From Carnegiea gigantea (Eukaryota; Streptophyta; Magnoliopsida; Caryophyllales; Cactaceae), in the NCBI GenBank assembly GCA_029747015.1, contig JAKOGI010000080.1, positions 1,026,501 through 1,090,500 on the forward strand: a stretch of 64,000 nt of DNA, given 5' to 3'. Both the position numbers and the translations under genes were made by a program. A model generated the notes under the pieces. It did no database searches. It saw only the letters and a program-made list of their open reading frames with translations, and was not told the DNA's origin. This document shows, piece after piece, positions 11,778 through 30,248 of the stretch (position 1 is the first letter of the stretch; every line of letters begins with the position of its first letter).

Positions 11778-14110
11778 TTACTTCTACATTCTAGATTAGT
11801 TTAGTACGTACAAGGGGGGCTCAAAGAGCAATTGACTGTTTCTGGGATTTATTTTGAATTAGTTTAGTGTACACTGCACAATACCCATAATATGTGCATA
11901 CTTAGTTGGGTGTACACATGACAAAGTAATATGAACCTGACTTGAAATTATTAATTAAGAGACTAACGAATTGAAAATATACCATTTATTATCTTTACAA
12001 TCTAAACTAGTTTTAAGATAGACAAACAGAGAATATTTTTTTATAATTAAGTTACTTGTTTCCAACTTGAAATATTTCACTTCAAAGATAATCAAATTCA
12101 AAGACTAATTATAACAGATTATTGGTCATGAGGTTTAGCTTAATTATGAGATTAAGTTGACATGGTTGGGAGAGTCCCATGCATGGGGCCTAGTAATCCG
12201 CCGGCCACCTTAAAGGAAAGAAGATAAAAATAAGAATTTTTGCTCAATTGGACAAATATAATATTTTTGATATGTTTGTAGAAAATCACAGTATCACTAT
12301 TCACTAATCACTCTTTGATAAAAATAATAAAACAAATAATTAATCATAGTATCACTCACTGTTCATGGCACTAGTTACCTTCTAAATTGGGCATGCATTT
12401 AATGATGGCCAAATCCAACCACATATCAAACTTGTAATACGGGATTGCGGCGCCTATAATTACCCCATTAACTCTAAGCTCCATGATTTTATTGGGAAAT
12501 TATTACATACTTCCGACGGTAAGTACTCCCAATATCATATGTATATTATTTTTTCAATATGTATTTGTCATATGAGCGGTTATTAATATATATTATACTT
12601 ACGTAATTTCCAAGAGTATACACTCTCAGATGTATGATACTACAATATACGCTTTGAACTTTATTTGTGTTCGTTACTAGTCGATATAATGTAAGGGTAA
12701 AGGGTAAATTCTCTGCCTCAATCCACCATGCATAGTCCCCTCAACTATTTCTTTCATTTGGTGAATGGAAACGGTTGGACTACCACCTACACATTTTTTT
12801 ATTAAGTGGGGATATAAAATTGAAAGTCAACCTACATAATAAGGAAATTTGACATCGAATTATAGTTATCGGTTAGATATTTTTAGTAATATATGTATGG
12901 ATCTTATGTTAATCATCCATCAAAAAATGTCATTTTTTTTAAATTTTAAACTTGGTTGCACTATTTTCAATATCAACACATAGTTATATGCATTGAAAAT
13001 CAGAACGCGAATTAACATCTTACCCTCCTCGTACTACCCAGTAGTATTTGGGCAAAGTAGTTCTCTCAATATGAAATTGAGGGTTAATTACTGTCAAAAT
13101 TTATGGATGGACAACTAATATATAATTACGGTGTAGTGTCATTGATCAGAGGTTGTACTTCGTATAATCTTACATATGCATATCAGCATATGACAATATG
13201 AAGAGTTATGTTATGATTTGATGAACGTACTAGTGTTCATGCATGTGCGAGTGTGTGCATGCATATGTGTGTATTTATCATTCAAATAGTATATATTTAT
13301 ATTTGTATGTGTTTGAGTAATTCTATTTTATGTATAGACTTACAGAGAAATCATAAGCTTGTATAGGTAATTCAAACATAGCAAATGACACATATATATA
13401 TATATAAAATACTGAAGTACTCTCCACCAAGATAGAATATGACAGATATATTAAAAGCTACAACAAATCAAGAGCAGAGCTCCTAATGTTTATCAATCAA
13501 TGACTTGGTGCAATATTAATATATACATAGGTTGAGAAGTAGATGGAGGACCAAGATGGTGATAGGTCAGATTCAAGGATTCAAAATACGGTTTCGGTCA
13601 CGATTTTGATTTTGATAGCGGTGCGGTAAAATCGCTTTAATACAGTAATTGCGTTTCATCTTGCAGCTATTGCGGCATGAAAACCGGATTCGTCAAACTT
13701 CAAGACCTTGTCAATGCAGCCGTTTGGTCGATGATGTGGGTCCATCTGACTTGTCTTCCAACATACTTCCACATGGCAGACAGCCAAGGGTGACAGGTTG
13801 GCAAAGGACGGCGCGCGCACCAAACTGCGTATACCTTACAACAGATTATAACAGATTAACAGTTATTTTGGGAGGGTGGGTTTCTACTTGACATTTTATT
13901 TTCAAAAAAGGGGTGGGAAGGGGGGGGGGTGTTGCGACACCGTCCAAAAATAAAAGAGTAGCCCCATGCGCAATTGATTATATTAGCCTCCGTTGTCTCC
14001 CACAAACCCCTCCAATTAACTCCAAATGTTAAGCCATAATTAATTAATTAATATACCTCTTAATTCTCTTCTTTTTGCTTCTTCATAACCCTGTTATGTT
14101 TAATTAGTTG
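11778..14110. other. Upstream region of the VND7-like gene
   Basis: AT-rich DNA with no coding signal. About 13570-13700 carries a 'ggtttcggtcacg..ggtgcggtaa' stretch that resembles a dispersed plant repeat. A G-run lies at about 13920. Distal regulatory sites of the NAC gene may lie here but I cannot identify any. Confidence 0.4.
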
Positions 14111-14122
14111 GATATATAAATA
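14111..14122 (+). promoter_or_regulatory. Candidate TATA box of the VND7-like gene
   Basis: GATATATAAATA stands in pyrimidine-flanked DNA about 1.15 kb before the ATG. This distance is explained if a 5'-UTR intron runs from about 14290 (GGCCG|GTTAGT) to 15239 (AAATTGCAG|AAGAAAG), leaving a leader of some 150 + 24 nt. Inferred from sequence signals only. Confidence 0.4.
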
Positions 14123-15263
14123 CATGTTATCCTCTTCTATCTTGCCTACCACATTGCTCCCCCTTTTTCAGTCCATTCATACTCTCTCTTTGTGGATCGA
14201 GAATTATAATCTGCAGGTCAAGATATATTCTAGCTGGCTATAGCTAGGAGACAACATCGATCATCCAACTCGATCTTTTGCACTGGCCGGTTAGTGTTTC
14301 TAATTAATCACTTTACACCCATTAATTACACCTTCATCCAACTTCATTCATTAAGTCTCTCTATCCTTTTTCGCTTTTCGATTCTTTTATCTTGTGGTTT
14401 AGGGGCACATGTTTGAGATTGGAGGCCAGGAGTTATATGTATATATAGGAATTAGGACAGTCTTATTCATTTATGATAATAAAATATTTTTCATGCAGTT
14501 TGTTCATGTATATGAATGATTTATAGGTGAAAGTACACGCATTAACTAAGACAAGTAGTAATAGATTAGTTGCATGTGACGAGATTGGATTCACCGAAAT
14601 ATAGGCTTGGATTTATTGGTCACAATCACAATTAATAACTATATATGTCTTTAATATGGATATACATATCTAATTAGTATGCATATTATTCTTCAAAGAT
14701 AAAGTTAGATAGTGCAATTCATAATTGTGGTCTACATGCTTTTTGTCCTTGATGCATGTATGGATCGATTAATCCATGACAAGTAAAATTAAGGATGAGA
14801 GGGAGATTGACGCTAAGCGTTACATGGTGGGTTTGGCATGTCCAGTGCATGCTTCGAACATCATCATGGTGATGATGATGATGATGATGGTTTGAAATCG
14901 AGCGGGGATTAAATTAGAGAAGGATTAGAGATGATGAGAGGATGATGTTTGAAAGCAGCGAGAATTGAAGGTGGTGGTGTGTAAGACATGGGATGACCAA
15001 TGACAATGACATGCATGTAGTGCACTCTACTCAAACATGCAATCATATCCACACGTGCTCCCAAAAGTCAATCTTTTCGGCTCCCCTTTTCAATTTTTCT
15101 AAATCTATTATGCGTAATTAGTTAGTACTAGATATACATTAACAATTAACTAGATGTTATGTCGAATGTTCGGAATTTGATGTTAACATATGAAAAATCT
15201 CCTCAAAAACTCATTTAAGTACTCGGCATCAAATTGCAGAAGAAAGATCAAACTACGAATTAA

Positions 15264-16569
15264 ATGGAGCAGATCGAATCATGCGTGCCACCAGGGTTTA
15301 GGTTCCATCCGACCGAAACAGAGCTAGTGGGATACTACCTATACAGAAAAGTCAACTCCCTCAAATTTGACCTTGATGTCATCATCGACGTTGATCTGTA
15401 CCGAATGGAGCCATGGCAAATTCAAGGTTCACTAGAATTTATTACAGCATTAGTTATATTGCTTTCTCAGAATTAGACAAGCTAAGTTGGAAGCCCTAGC
15501 TAGTATTAATCATGCATGGGCTTTTACACTGAGTAACGTAGTTAAGAAATGAATTTGGACTTGTTATGTGGGCAGATAAATGCAAGCTAGGATATGATGT
15601 GCAAACTGAATGGTACTTCTTCAGTCACAAAGACAGGAAGTATCCCACAGGAACCCGGACTAACAGAGCCACTGCCACTGGGTTTTGGAAGGCAACAGGC
15701 AGAGATAAGGCAGTGTTATACAGGAACAACATCATTGGAATGAGAAAGACTCTTGTGTTTTACAAAGGCCGTGCCCCCAACGGCAAGAAAACTGATTGGA
15801 TTGTGCATGAGTATCGTCTCCAAACAACCGAGCATGCTCCTCCTCAGGCAAGTTCCCCCCCCCCCGGCCCCCTTCTGATTATGGAAAAGTCTTTCAGAAT
15901 CAGTTTCTATACTGGCAAGTAAAACTATCCATACTGAGTATTGTTGTTGGAAAAGTGGGCATCTTGAACTCGGAGCTCACACAGCTGACTAATGAGAGTG
16001 ATTTTTATTTACAGGAAGAAGGATGGGTAGTATGTCGGGCGTTTAAGAAGCCGACTCCTAGCTACAATCAAGGTTTCGGAGCTTGGCATAACCATCAGAA
16101 TAGCTTATACTCCGTGAGAAATAGCAACAACAACTACTGCAATAGTCATAGTAGTATGATTTGCTCTGCATCTGTTCCAGACATGGCAAGTCCTACAGAT
16201 CCAAACACTTTTCGATATCACCAGCAAACTGTGCAGCCTTTTACCAATTTCGAATTTGTCCACAACAATATCATCATCAACGATTTCATCGAGCACCAGA
16301 TGATCATGGAGCTGCCTCGGCCTGAAAGCCCAGCTCCTTCGAGTAGCTTACAGAGTGGAATGATCAGTAATGAGGACTATCATGATCAGAAAGAAAGCAG
16401 CAGCAATATTAACAATAAGTGGGAAATTTTGGACAATTTGATGGGTTCTTCTTCATCATCGATCTCTAATAATAATCAACCAAGTTCGCACTTGGTTCCT
16501 CATGATTATGAGCTAGACGCTCAGAATCAATTGGGCAGCAATTTCTTTGGATGCTTACCCAATTTGTAA
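15264..16569 (+). CDS. VND7: NAC transcription factor, VND7-type (xylem vessel differentiation)
   Basis: Three exons, 15264-15426, 15576-15847 and 16015-16569, encode 329 residues. The NAC domain occupies about residues 8-158: [72 protein letters not shown] and [16 protein letters not shown] proteins are nuclear activators that turn on secondary-wall and cell-death genes in vessel elements. The C-terminal activation region supports VND7 in particular: an [14 protein letters not shown] block (compare ELPQLDSPSLS), a tryptophan-bearing KWEILDNLM block and an ending [12 protein letters not shown] resembling the LGCFPDS end of Arabidopsis VND7. The next gene downstream is the same type as the neighbour of Arabidopsis VND7. 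Intron 2 uses a GC donor (CAG|GCAAGT). The ATG chosen is the first in frame and gives the usual short NAC N-terminus. Confidence 0.9.
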
Positions 16570-16991
16570 TTAACGGCATAAAGCAATACACTGAGTGACT
16601 GTAATCCCCTGCTACCTCAACTCAAGAGGGGAAAATAGCATATTTAAAAAAAAAAAAAAGAAACAAAGAAAGAGAGAAAGGTGTTAGTATATATATTAAA
16701 AGGCTGACATCAAACTCTCTAGCTAATTCAGTTTGGAAATGCATGTAAATTGAGTGCTACATATGCATGGTAGAAGATTATATCCGATTTGACTTTGTTA
16801 ATCTCTAAGTATTGACTTTTTTTACTTTACCGATGTTAAAACGCCTATATTACGTTCTCTTAATACTTAATGATAAGACTATTATCTAATGTTTATATTT
16901 AAATTGATAATCTTTTTAATAAAACACCCTGAAAGAAACCTACTTAATTTTTTTTTGAAACTGATTTTGTACTCTAATATTGTTTACATTG

Positions 16992-17418
16992 ATCCTGTTT
17001 GGTAAACAACTATTAACTGCTTGTATTAGTTGTTAGCTGTTAGCTGTTTGAATTAACTGTTTATATTAATTGTTTCAATTAGCTGTTTTTAGAAAAAAAA
17101 TATTTGGTAAAAACTAGTTATTGTTCCTAAAAATATGTTGGTAAATTTTCATTTATACCCTTATTTATAAATTAATTTTTAATGAGATGTCTGTAATTTT
17201 TTCAAACTTATGAAGAATTATGTTATTTCTATAAAAAAACCTCTTCTCAAAAGGCTAATGAAAATAAACTTTTTAAAAAGAGCTTTTTGAAGCCAAATAA
17301 CTATTGTAAACAACTCTTCACCAAATACCCATTAGCTATTTAATTTGATCAAAATAGATAAAATCCTTCTAAATAATTTTTTTTAAAACAGTTATTGTTA
17401 CCAAATATTTCCATTAAT
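16992..17418. mobile_element. Putative MITE with CTGTTTGGTAA-like ends
   Basis: Left TGTTTGGTAAACAACTATTA and right complement ATATTTGGTAACAATAACTG are roughly inverted, and the interior is rich in AGCTGTTAGCTG-like words. This resembles widespread non-autonomous plant elements with TTTGGTAA ends. No clear target duplication was found, so boundaries are approximate. Confidence 0.35.
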
Positions 17419-17695
17419 TGTTTTTTTTACTTTGTTGTTTGAAGTTTGTCGTATATTACTGATCCTGGGAATACTATTTATAGTGCAAGACAGCCAAGCC
17501 AATGTCTTAGGGGTTTTGGCAAGCGCGAGACACGAGACACCGACGTTCGAGTTAAGCAGGCGGTTGTAGAGTGGGCAAGTGGAAGATTATACTAATATGT
17601 ATTTTCTCCTTTTACACTTTATGTTCCATGTTTTTGTCGCAAATTTTCGGATATTCCATGTTTTTGTTCCAAATCTTTGACTTTGAGGTTAAAAA

Positions 17696-17741
17696 TTTTT
17701 ATTTGTCAATATCAATTGACGTTGATATTGACAAATAAAAA
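17696..17741. repeat. Perfect 20-bp inverted repeat with 6-nt loop
   Basis: TTTTTATTTGTCAATATCAA is followed by TTGACG and then its exact complement TTGATATTGACAAATAAAAA. Imperfect pairing extends outward (TTGAGGTTAAA against TTTAACCTTGAG), giving arms of some 35 nt. It could be a fold-back element or a small hairpin transcript. Confidence 0.7.
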
Positions 17742-18870
17742 TAGATTTAACCTTGAGTTTTTCCTAAGAGATTATAACAATAGAATATTTACGAATAAAA
17801 AGAATATTTATTAGTGTATGGATGTCATATATTAATATATAATCACTGTATATATTTTGCAAAAAGTTATTTTGTAAAAAAAAAAGTCTTTTATAAATAA
17901 AACAATATCAATAATTACACAAATATAATGACTATAAATAAAAGAATGTTTTTACATTAATTATCAATAATCAACCATATCTATCAAAAAACAATGAATA
18001 CCCTACTCTCTCTAGCCAAAATTGCAAGGCGACAAATCAGAGCAAGAAAGAGAAGTCTTGCAATTGCTTTTTTTTGGGAGGCATTGATGTTGATAATATG
18101 AATTATTGGGGTATCGATATAAATAATTTGATATGGAAAAATTATAGCATATAGTCGGACTTTTGACCTTATTTTTTATAAGTATACTAGCAAAGAGTTT
18201 GAATAAGCTTGACTCCATCATGTTTTAACATAAATTTTTTCATACAAGATTATCTACAAAAAATAAGATTACAAATTAGACTATTTATTGTAATTTTCTC
18301 AGAGTAAATGATTGGTATTGATACTCTCAATAATTCAAATTATTGGTATTGATTTTTCTTTTGTTTTTATAAGAAACCCTTTTTAAAAAAATTGGACGAA
18401 TTGGAATCGGCTAAACAAACATAACCTTCTCCCACCTCTTCCGGTTCCGGCGCTGGATCCTACCTTTGGCTTTGCCATTTTCCTTTTCCTTTTTCTTTTT
18501 ATTTTCAAACCTCCAAAACCAAAACCCTCCCCTCATTTTCTCTCTCTTCTTTCTTCTAGGCTTCTAGCTACCCTTCTAGTTCTCCCCCAAATCCTATTCA
18601 ACATCGCATGCCCAAAATTCGAGCTAATCATATCTTTACATTTCCCTTCTCCATTGAATCCGATCCCCAAAAGTTGGGGCTTGATTTGTCCCCTAAATCC
18701 TGATTCACGGTTGGTTCACCTGATCTGCGCAATTCCATTCCACCTTTTGCTTCAATTCAATTCAATTCAATTCAATTCAATTTCGCTAGGGTTTTGTGCC
18801 TCGGAATAGTCGAATTGATTGATTGTCGGTAAATGAAGATCTTCGTTGGGAGGTGAATTAGGTGACGGCA

Positions 18871-21274
18871 ATGGTGGCGCCGAGAATTGTGATCGGCGAC
18901 GAAGTTAGGTTTGTGGATTTAGAGAGCGCAGACGCAAAGCTGGCAGATTCGCCGACGGGGAAGAAGGCCAAATGGGAAGGCAGATTCCCATTGGCTCGCT
19001 CCGAGCTCATGGCGGCCGTTTCGGTGTTTCTCGTCTTCTCGATTGGTTTGTTCTGCATTTTTCTGAGAATGCCTGGTGCTGAGTACGGCAAGATTAAGCT
19101 CCCTCGTACAATCTCCGATCTCAGATTGCTCAAGTATTTCTCTTTCTCTCTCTTAATTTCACTTCTTTAGTTATTCGCAATTGAGGATTTGGATTAGATT
19201 GCAATGCTGTGTACTTTTTCTGTTGGTTATCTGCCTTTAATTACATAATCATTGATTGTCATAATTATGTCTGTGTTTCATTGGTGATTACGATTAGCTC
19301 TTGAGTTTGGTTTTGGTTGATTCGTTTCCTGTAGTTTAAGGAGATGCCCTGTGTTTGTGTGTCTATTTGGCAGTACAATTAAGGGTGTTTACTGCCGTTG
19401 TTATAGCTGTTTGAACTAACCTTAAAGAACGATTCTGGGTACTGTTTAAACCTGTTTACAGAATTGCAACTCCTGAGATACTTAGAATTTTCTCAGAGCA
19501 TGAATATTCTTGTTTTGTTTTGGTTTATATTTTATCTTATTGGCTCCTATGTGGCCTGGATGCTGAAGCTTATTTTTCTGTGTTTATTGCTTCAGGGACA
19601 ATCTTGCTATATATGCTAATGACCATCCAGCGCAATTCATTCTTGGTTACTGCTCGACTTATATTTTCATGCAAACGTTCATGATTCCTGGAACCATATT
19701 CATGTCCTTGCTGGCTGGGGCTCTCTTTGGGGTTATCAGAGGCCTTCTGTTGGTTGTATTTAATGCTACTGCTGGAGCTTCTTCCTGCTATTTCCTATCT
19801 AAGTTGATTGGCAAGCCCATAGTTAACTGGTTGTGGCCTGAAAAGTTGAGATTTTTCCAGGCAGAGGTATCTACTTTAAAGATGCATAAGGTTTCGGTTG
19901 TTCATGACGATTACATACTGATGTCTTTAGGTATATGGTCTATTGCTAAGATTGTTTTTCTTTTTTCCCCCCTATTTCCCTACAGATAGCGAAGCGTAGG
20001 GAGAAGCTGTTGAATTATATGCTTTTCTTGAGGGTTACACCAACCTTGCCCAATCTTTTTATCAACTTGGCATCTCCTATTGTGGATATACCGTTTCATA
20101 TTTTCTTTTTTGCAACACTCGTTGGTCTAATTCCAGCCTCATTTATCACTGTGAGGGTATGTTCTTGCTGCTTAAGTCTACTTGGTTGTTGTTCTTGATT
20201 CCTAGCACGTTATACTGTGCATTATCTCATATTGTGGTGGGATGGTTCTCTTGAATTCATATTTACCCATGGGTGGAAAGGTGGTATTTAAAGATCCCTA
20301 CGGTACTGGTGCATCCTTAACAAGTATGTCACTATTATTCAAAACCTTCTGTGTCTTTGTTGAGACACAAATCGATGAATGAGCGGCGAGAATTGTCTGT
20401 TTGCTGATGTTGCAGTGATTTATTGATAACATGTGTATTTAGGGGAAGAGTTGATTCAAAATATATTGTTCATTCCATCGGTTTGTGGCGCTTTCACATG
20501 GTGCATGGGATATGGATTATTGAACTTATCCCTTGATCTTTCAAAATAGGAATATGGCTATGTATGAATTTCCGTCAGCATCTTTGCTCAAATCCTTCAT
20601 ATATGAAGGCATGCGAAGATTTATTTTTTTAATTAAAAAAATTTCATGTTTTGGTTTCTTTATGAAGAGACTTGTATGTGCTGGCATCTATATGACTTGG
20701 ACCTAGGCGCCTAGCTACCAATGTTCGATACATGTATGCATGCAAGTTGCAGACTTGACTATTTTCAAGAGATGTTGTGCTTGTGGATTTTTAGCCTAAT
20801 TTGAAGTGTCCAAGTGTCATATGCTTGTGCGATGTCATGGGAAACTTTATAGGCCTGTTGGGGCAACATGAAGAGTTTGAGTAACATTGGTTGGCATATA
20901 TGACTGCTATTTGCTTAAATAAAATTAATACAATCTTATGCTCTAACTGAAAAGTTATCTTGCATGTCATTCAACAAAGTTATCTGTACTGCATGCTGTT
21001 CTTGAGTTCCTAACCTTGTAGAGATGCGCCTTTATGAATTTATGCCTTTACGGACAGATGGGCACCTTCATCTCTGCTTTAAAAAAAATAAAATAAAAAA
21101 TGAGGGTCTTGCTGAAGACTTGAGCTAGGGAATCCAAAAGAACAGTGTCCATTCCAAGTGAAGCAATCATGCTGATGATAATTTGACATTTTCCAGATTA
21201 CTTCTATTCAATGGTGTGTATTGGATGAGTTGTGGCTGGGAATAGAGCCCATATCTGGTGGAGCTCAACCCCCC

Positions 21275-21306
<32 letters not shown>

Positions 21307-21571
21307 GCTGATATTTAATTTAACTGATTCTGAAACTGTCTTCATTCTTCAATTTAGCTGTCTTTTTTTTTAAGTTCTAGGTATTGACATTTCATTTGGA
21401 GTGTTTGTTCTCACCTTCTTTTGTCTCTTTAACAATCAGGCTGGCCTTGCCCTTGGAGAACTGAAGTCTGTGAAAGATCTGTATGATTTTAAGACACTTA
21501 CTGTGCTTTTCGCCATTGGTGCTGTCATCATATTTCCAACTTTGCTGAAGAGGAAGCGAACCTATGAATGA
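18871..21571 (+). CDS. VTT/SNARE-associated Golgi family membrane protein
   Basis: Four exons, 18871-19133, 19596-19866, 19986-20156 and 21440-21571, encode 278 residues in phase. The start is the first ATG (MVAPRIVIGDEV). The protein has an N-terminal hydrophilic tail, then a membrane span (MAAVSVFLVFSIGLFCIF). The VTT/PF09335 core follows, with the motif PGTIFMSLLAGALFG, a second helical pair (VVFNATAGASSCYFLSKLIG), an FLRVTPTLPNLFINLASP segment and LVGLIPASFITVRAG, ending in a last span and a basic tail KRKRTYE. This family (TMEM41/VMP1/DedA fold) includes ER lipid scramblases involved in autophagy and lipid transfer; the plant members are little studied. The length and motif order look complete. 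From memory the best Arabidopsis match is AT1G71940, next to VND7. Confidence 0.87.
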
Positions 21572-22969
21572 ATCATGCTTTTAGGCTGCTTAGCATGAGT
21601 GTAACAGAAGCTGATGAATACAAAGAATTAGCAAAGTTTGTACCATTGTTTGCCTGGCACAGAGCTCTGCATGAGCATGGATCTTGCTCCTTTTTGGTCA
21701 TTTCTTCACTATCAGCCGGCATAACCTTCTACAAGAGCTACAGTTCTGCCATTCTTGTTAACTGAATTATGGCATGTTAATTGTGAGAATCGTCTGTAAC
21801 TGTAGCATTCCATTACTTAACAGATTGTTTTAAAAAAATAGGTTGCTTCCCTTTTTTTTGTGTAGAATCGAGCTTATTTGGTAAATGTAATAGCCTTGTG
21901 CCTATAGTTTGTTGTCAGAATACCGCAAAAGCTATGAAGCTCAGCATATTGAAGTTGGATTGGCTTTGTCTTGAATTCCTACATTTTGTTGCAGAATAGT
22001 TACATATGATGCTTGATGAAGCCAATATACCCAACTGTCATGATGCCAATCAGATACTTAAAACATGATTATATCTGCAGATTCCATGTCTCTGAGCAGA
22101 ACTGAAGTTACGTTGCCCAACAGAAGATTCTGCGATTCTCCCCTTCTGAAGTGCCAGCTTTCTTGTACATCCAGCTCTGCAAAGGCTTGTTTGGCATATT
22201 TGATGGGTAAATTTTTCATTCAGGAAGCGCGCAATGTGACATTCATAAACTTGTTGCAGAGAATGCATTATTTATCCTGCCATATGCACCATGATTAATC
22301 AACCTGTCCTGGGTCATTAGTTTCTCACCAATCATAGACTCTTCCACTCATCCGAAGAGAAAATTAAGCAATGAACTCGAGATCATGTATTTAGTACATG
22401 GCATACGAAGCTAAAATATGGCTACACTATTTCCAGACTTAGGTATGAACATTTATTGACAAGCTTGGAAACCTCTAGCCAATACCCCTGTCGTCTTCCG
22501 ACCCTGATTTTTTCAGCATAAAATCCATATCGCCAACATGAACTTGTAAAAACTCTGCAGAAACTAGGTAAATAAAGAAGATCACTGTACAGTAAGCTCT
22601 GGGTTTAATAAATGCACATAGGTAACTGTCTTTCCGAAGACCCCATAAATTAAATCACATTGTCAATGGATCTGATTACATGAAATAAGCATAATATAGC
22701 CTACATGCCATCTTCAAATACAACATGATGATCCACTAGTCCGGCAAAATCACAAACATCATCCGGCAAACTCCAGAGCGTCCTGACTCAACCTGCGCAA
22801 GTCTCCTACAAGCTAAAGCTGTTTTTTCCACTAACATTGACCATACATGCTTCTCTGGCATTCAGAATCGCCAAAAATGAATTCATCGATTCTAAGCTCA
22901 TATGGAACATCATTCAAAAGGTGCATGGCTAGCCGCTTATCCCTGGGAGCTACATGATCGACAGTGTCT
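21572..22969. other. Shared 3' flanks of two convergent genes
   Basis: The VTT gene (+) and the CDPK gene (-) end tail to tail here, about 1.4 kb apart. The stretch should contain both 3' UTRs. No further gene is seen. Confidence 0.6.
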
Positions 22970-28196
<5,227 letters not shown>

Positions 28197-29768
28197 CTTC
28201 TGGGTTTGGGGTTGGGTTAATTCTCTCTCTCCTCAAAAGGGCACCTTGGAATCTGGGCTGTGTTTAATGGGGGGCGAGGATTAAGGAAGGAATGTTGATA
28301 ATTTTTTTCTGGGTATTGACTATTGATGGGGGGGATTTGTTTGTCTGAGACAACTATGAATTATCCAACCTTGATTTCAATTGGTAATCTGACGAGGGCA
28401 ATTAAGATTTAAGGCCGGGGGGGTCGAGTTGCTTTGTTTTTTGGTAAGTGATCTTGGCTTTAGATCTCTAACTATCTTTTGCTCAGAGTTTTATTATTTT
28501 TTTCCGTCATGGCGATGGCAAAGAGAGGAGAGAGAATATGCATCTTTGGAAGAAGATTGAATGATGAGTGAGGAGTGATGAGTCTGCTCTGTCGTGTTGA
28601 TTGGTTGGACGTCACTAATTTTCCACGTCATAGAGTTGACGGTGGATAATGCATTACATGCATCCATCCACTGTTGGATCCACCTCCTCGGCTGCTAACA
28701 TCCCCAGATGAATTTCGTGTCAGACAATTCGAATCAAGTTTTGAGTCCGGACGCAAAATTTATTCAAGTTATATAAATTAGTTAGATCTAAATTTAGGTC
28801 AAAATTAAGTTCAGATAATAATAATTAGAGTTTGGATTCACATTCTTAATTGGTCGTGTTCTCCTGAAAAAATTCAAGTTTTGATAAACTTTAAATTGGA
28901 TAAATTGAACAATGTTTAAAGTTTGGCAAGTATAAGGATGAAAAATGCATTGTTTAGGATTAAAACTTGGATCGAAAATTTATGATTGTCTCCAATTTTT
29001 TTCAAATCTGACAAATTTGGGTGCTTTTGAATAAGCGCAAAAGTTAATATAAATAAAATTCTTATTTTTGATTAAAATTTTTAATAACATAGCTAATTAA
29101 TTTAACTTAGACTCATTTTTTTAAATTTTAAATAAGTGAAGATGTCATTTATGATGTAATAATTTAGATACTTTTAAAATCTGGTAAAAGATTATTGAAC
29201 GCGAGTTATTCTGAACTAAAAAGTAACTCGATACTACTAGATTAAAAAAAAAAAAAATCATCTCAGGTGATATTGTGGCCCACCATACGCAGAGACTGAA
29301 CAAGTTTTTTTGGGGGGGACCATTTTTGAAGTGGTCCAACCATTTGGAACATTGACTTGGTCTTCCTCTACCATACAAAAATGCTACACCCGACTTCTGT
29401 GAGGGTTTCTTTATTTTCTTCTAGGCTTTCCTTGGTGAATAAACCTGTGTCTTTATATCCCCCCAAATCAAGGGTCAAACCCTCCCCCTTTCAAGGGCAA
29501 AACTACCATTTTGAATAGAAACTAAAACAACTAAAACCATTGATTAAAGTATTTTTTTGATTGAGATGAGCTATAAAAGAATAACATAATACAATTACAG
29601 CTATGTAGTATAAACCAAACTTTTAATTCATTCATATGATTGCACGCTAACAGAAATATATATCATGTAAAGAGAAAATATAAAAGATGTGATTATCTAT
29701 GCATTTACATAAAAAATGTTTAAATCTTGCATTAAACATATAACGTCGATAGGGTTGAAAATTCGGTG

Positions 29769-29838
<70 letters not shown>

Positions 29839-29966
29839 AGATTCGATTTATACTTTGAATTATTTTAAACCAACTTCTTTTAAAATGACATCAGTTATCA
29901 CAATTAATAAGTTTAAAATGTGATTATAAATTTGAGTTTGAATATCAATATTAACTTTGTAATTTA
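28197..29966. other. CDPK promoter side and intergenic DNA
   Basis: Starts with the probable leader and promoter of the CDPK gene on the minus strand. It then turns AT-rich and includes a T6G7 tract (about 29306-29318) and a (TA)n block at 29775-29834. No gene seen. Confidence 0.5.
29775..29834. repeat. (TA)n microsatellite
   Basis: About 30 uninterrupted TA units. Confidence 0.95.
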
Positions 29967-30181
29967 GGGCCTGTTCTTTTTGTGGGTAAATTGGGATGAG
30001 TAAAAGGATGAAGTGGGTTAAAGTAGGATGAGATGGGTTGAAATAGGTTGAAGTATGTTGAATTTTTTTATGTAATAAAACAAACTTGGTTAAAATAGTG
30101 GAAGTTGATTGAAGTAAGTTGAGGTAGCTTGAAGTAAGTTGGGATTGATATCTTAGAATTTACCCACGAAAAAAAAGGCCC
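29967..30181. mobile_element. Tourist-like MITE, copy 4 (215 bp)
   Basis: Left end GGGCCTGTTCTTTTTGTGGG is the best match to the family consensus. The right end, ACCCACGAAAAAAAAGGCCC, has lost part of the GAACA motif. The core is GGGTTGAAATAGG-type units, C-poor on +. The flanking triplets do not match. It lies only 67 bp from the Copia element. Confidence 0.65.
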
Positions 30182-30248
30182 AAGAAGGAAAAAAAGAGAA
30201 AACCCTCTTCAGTAACTTTCATACTAAATTACAAGTTGCAAGGATAAC

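Larger units (their letters stand above)
16570..18870. other. Intergenic between VND7-like and VTT genes
   Basis: Holds the 3' flank of the NAC gene, a possible MITE with TTTGGTAA ends (about 16992-17418), a strong perfect hairpin (17696-17741) and, from about 18420, the pyrimidine-rich promoter and leader of the next gene. That leader includes six TTCAA units at 18751-18782. No coding region seen. Confidence 0.5.

Noticed and set aside
13649..13891. 80-codon frame in a GC-richer patch
   Set aside because: The patch looks like a dispersed repeat with 'ggtttcggtcacg' words; no protein similarity.
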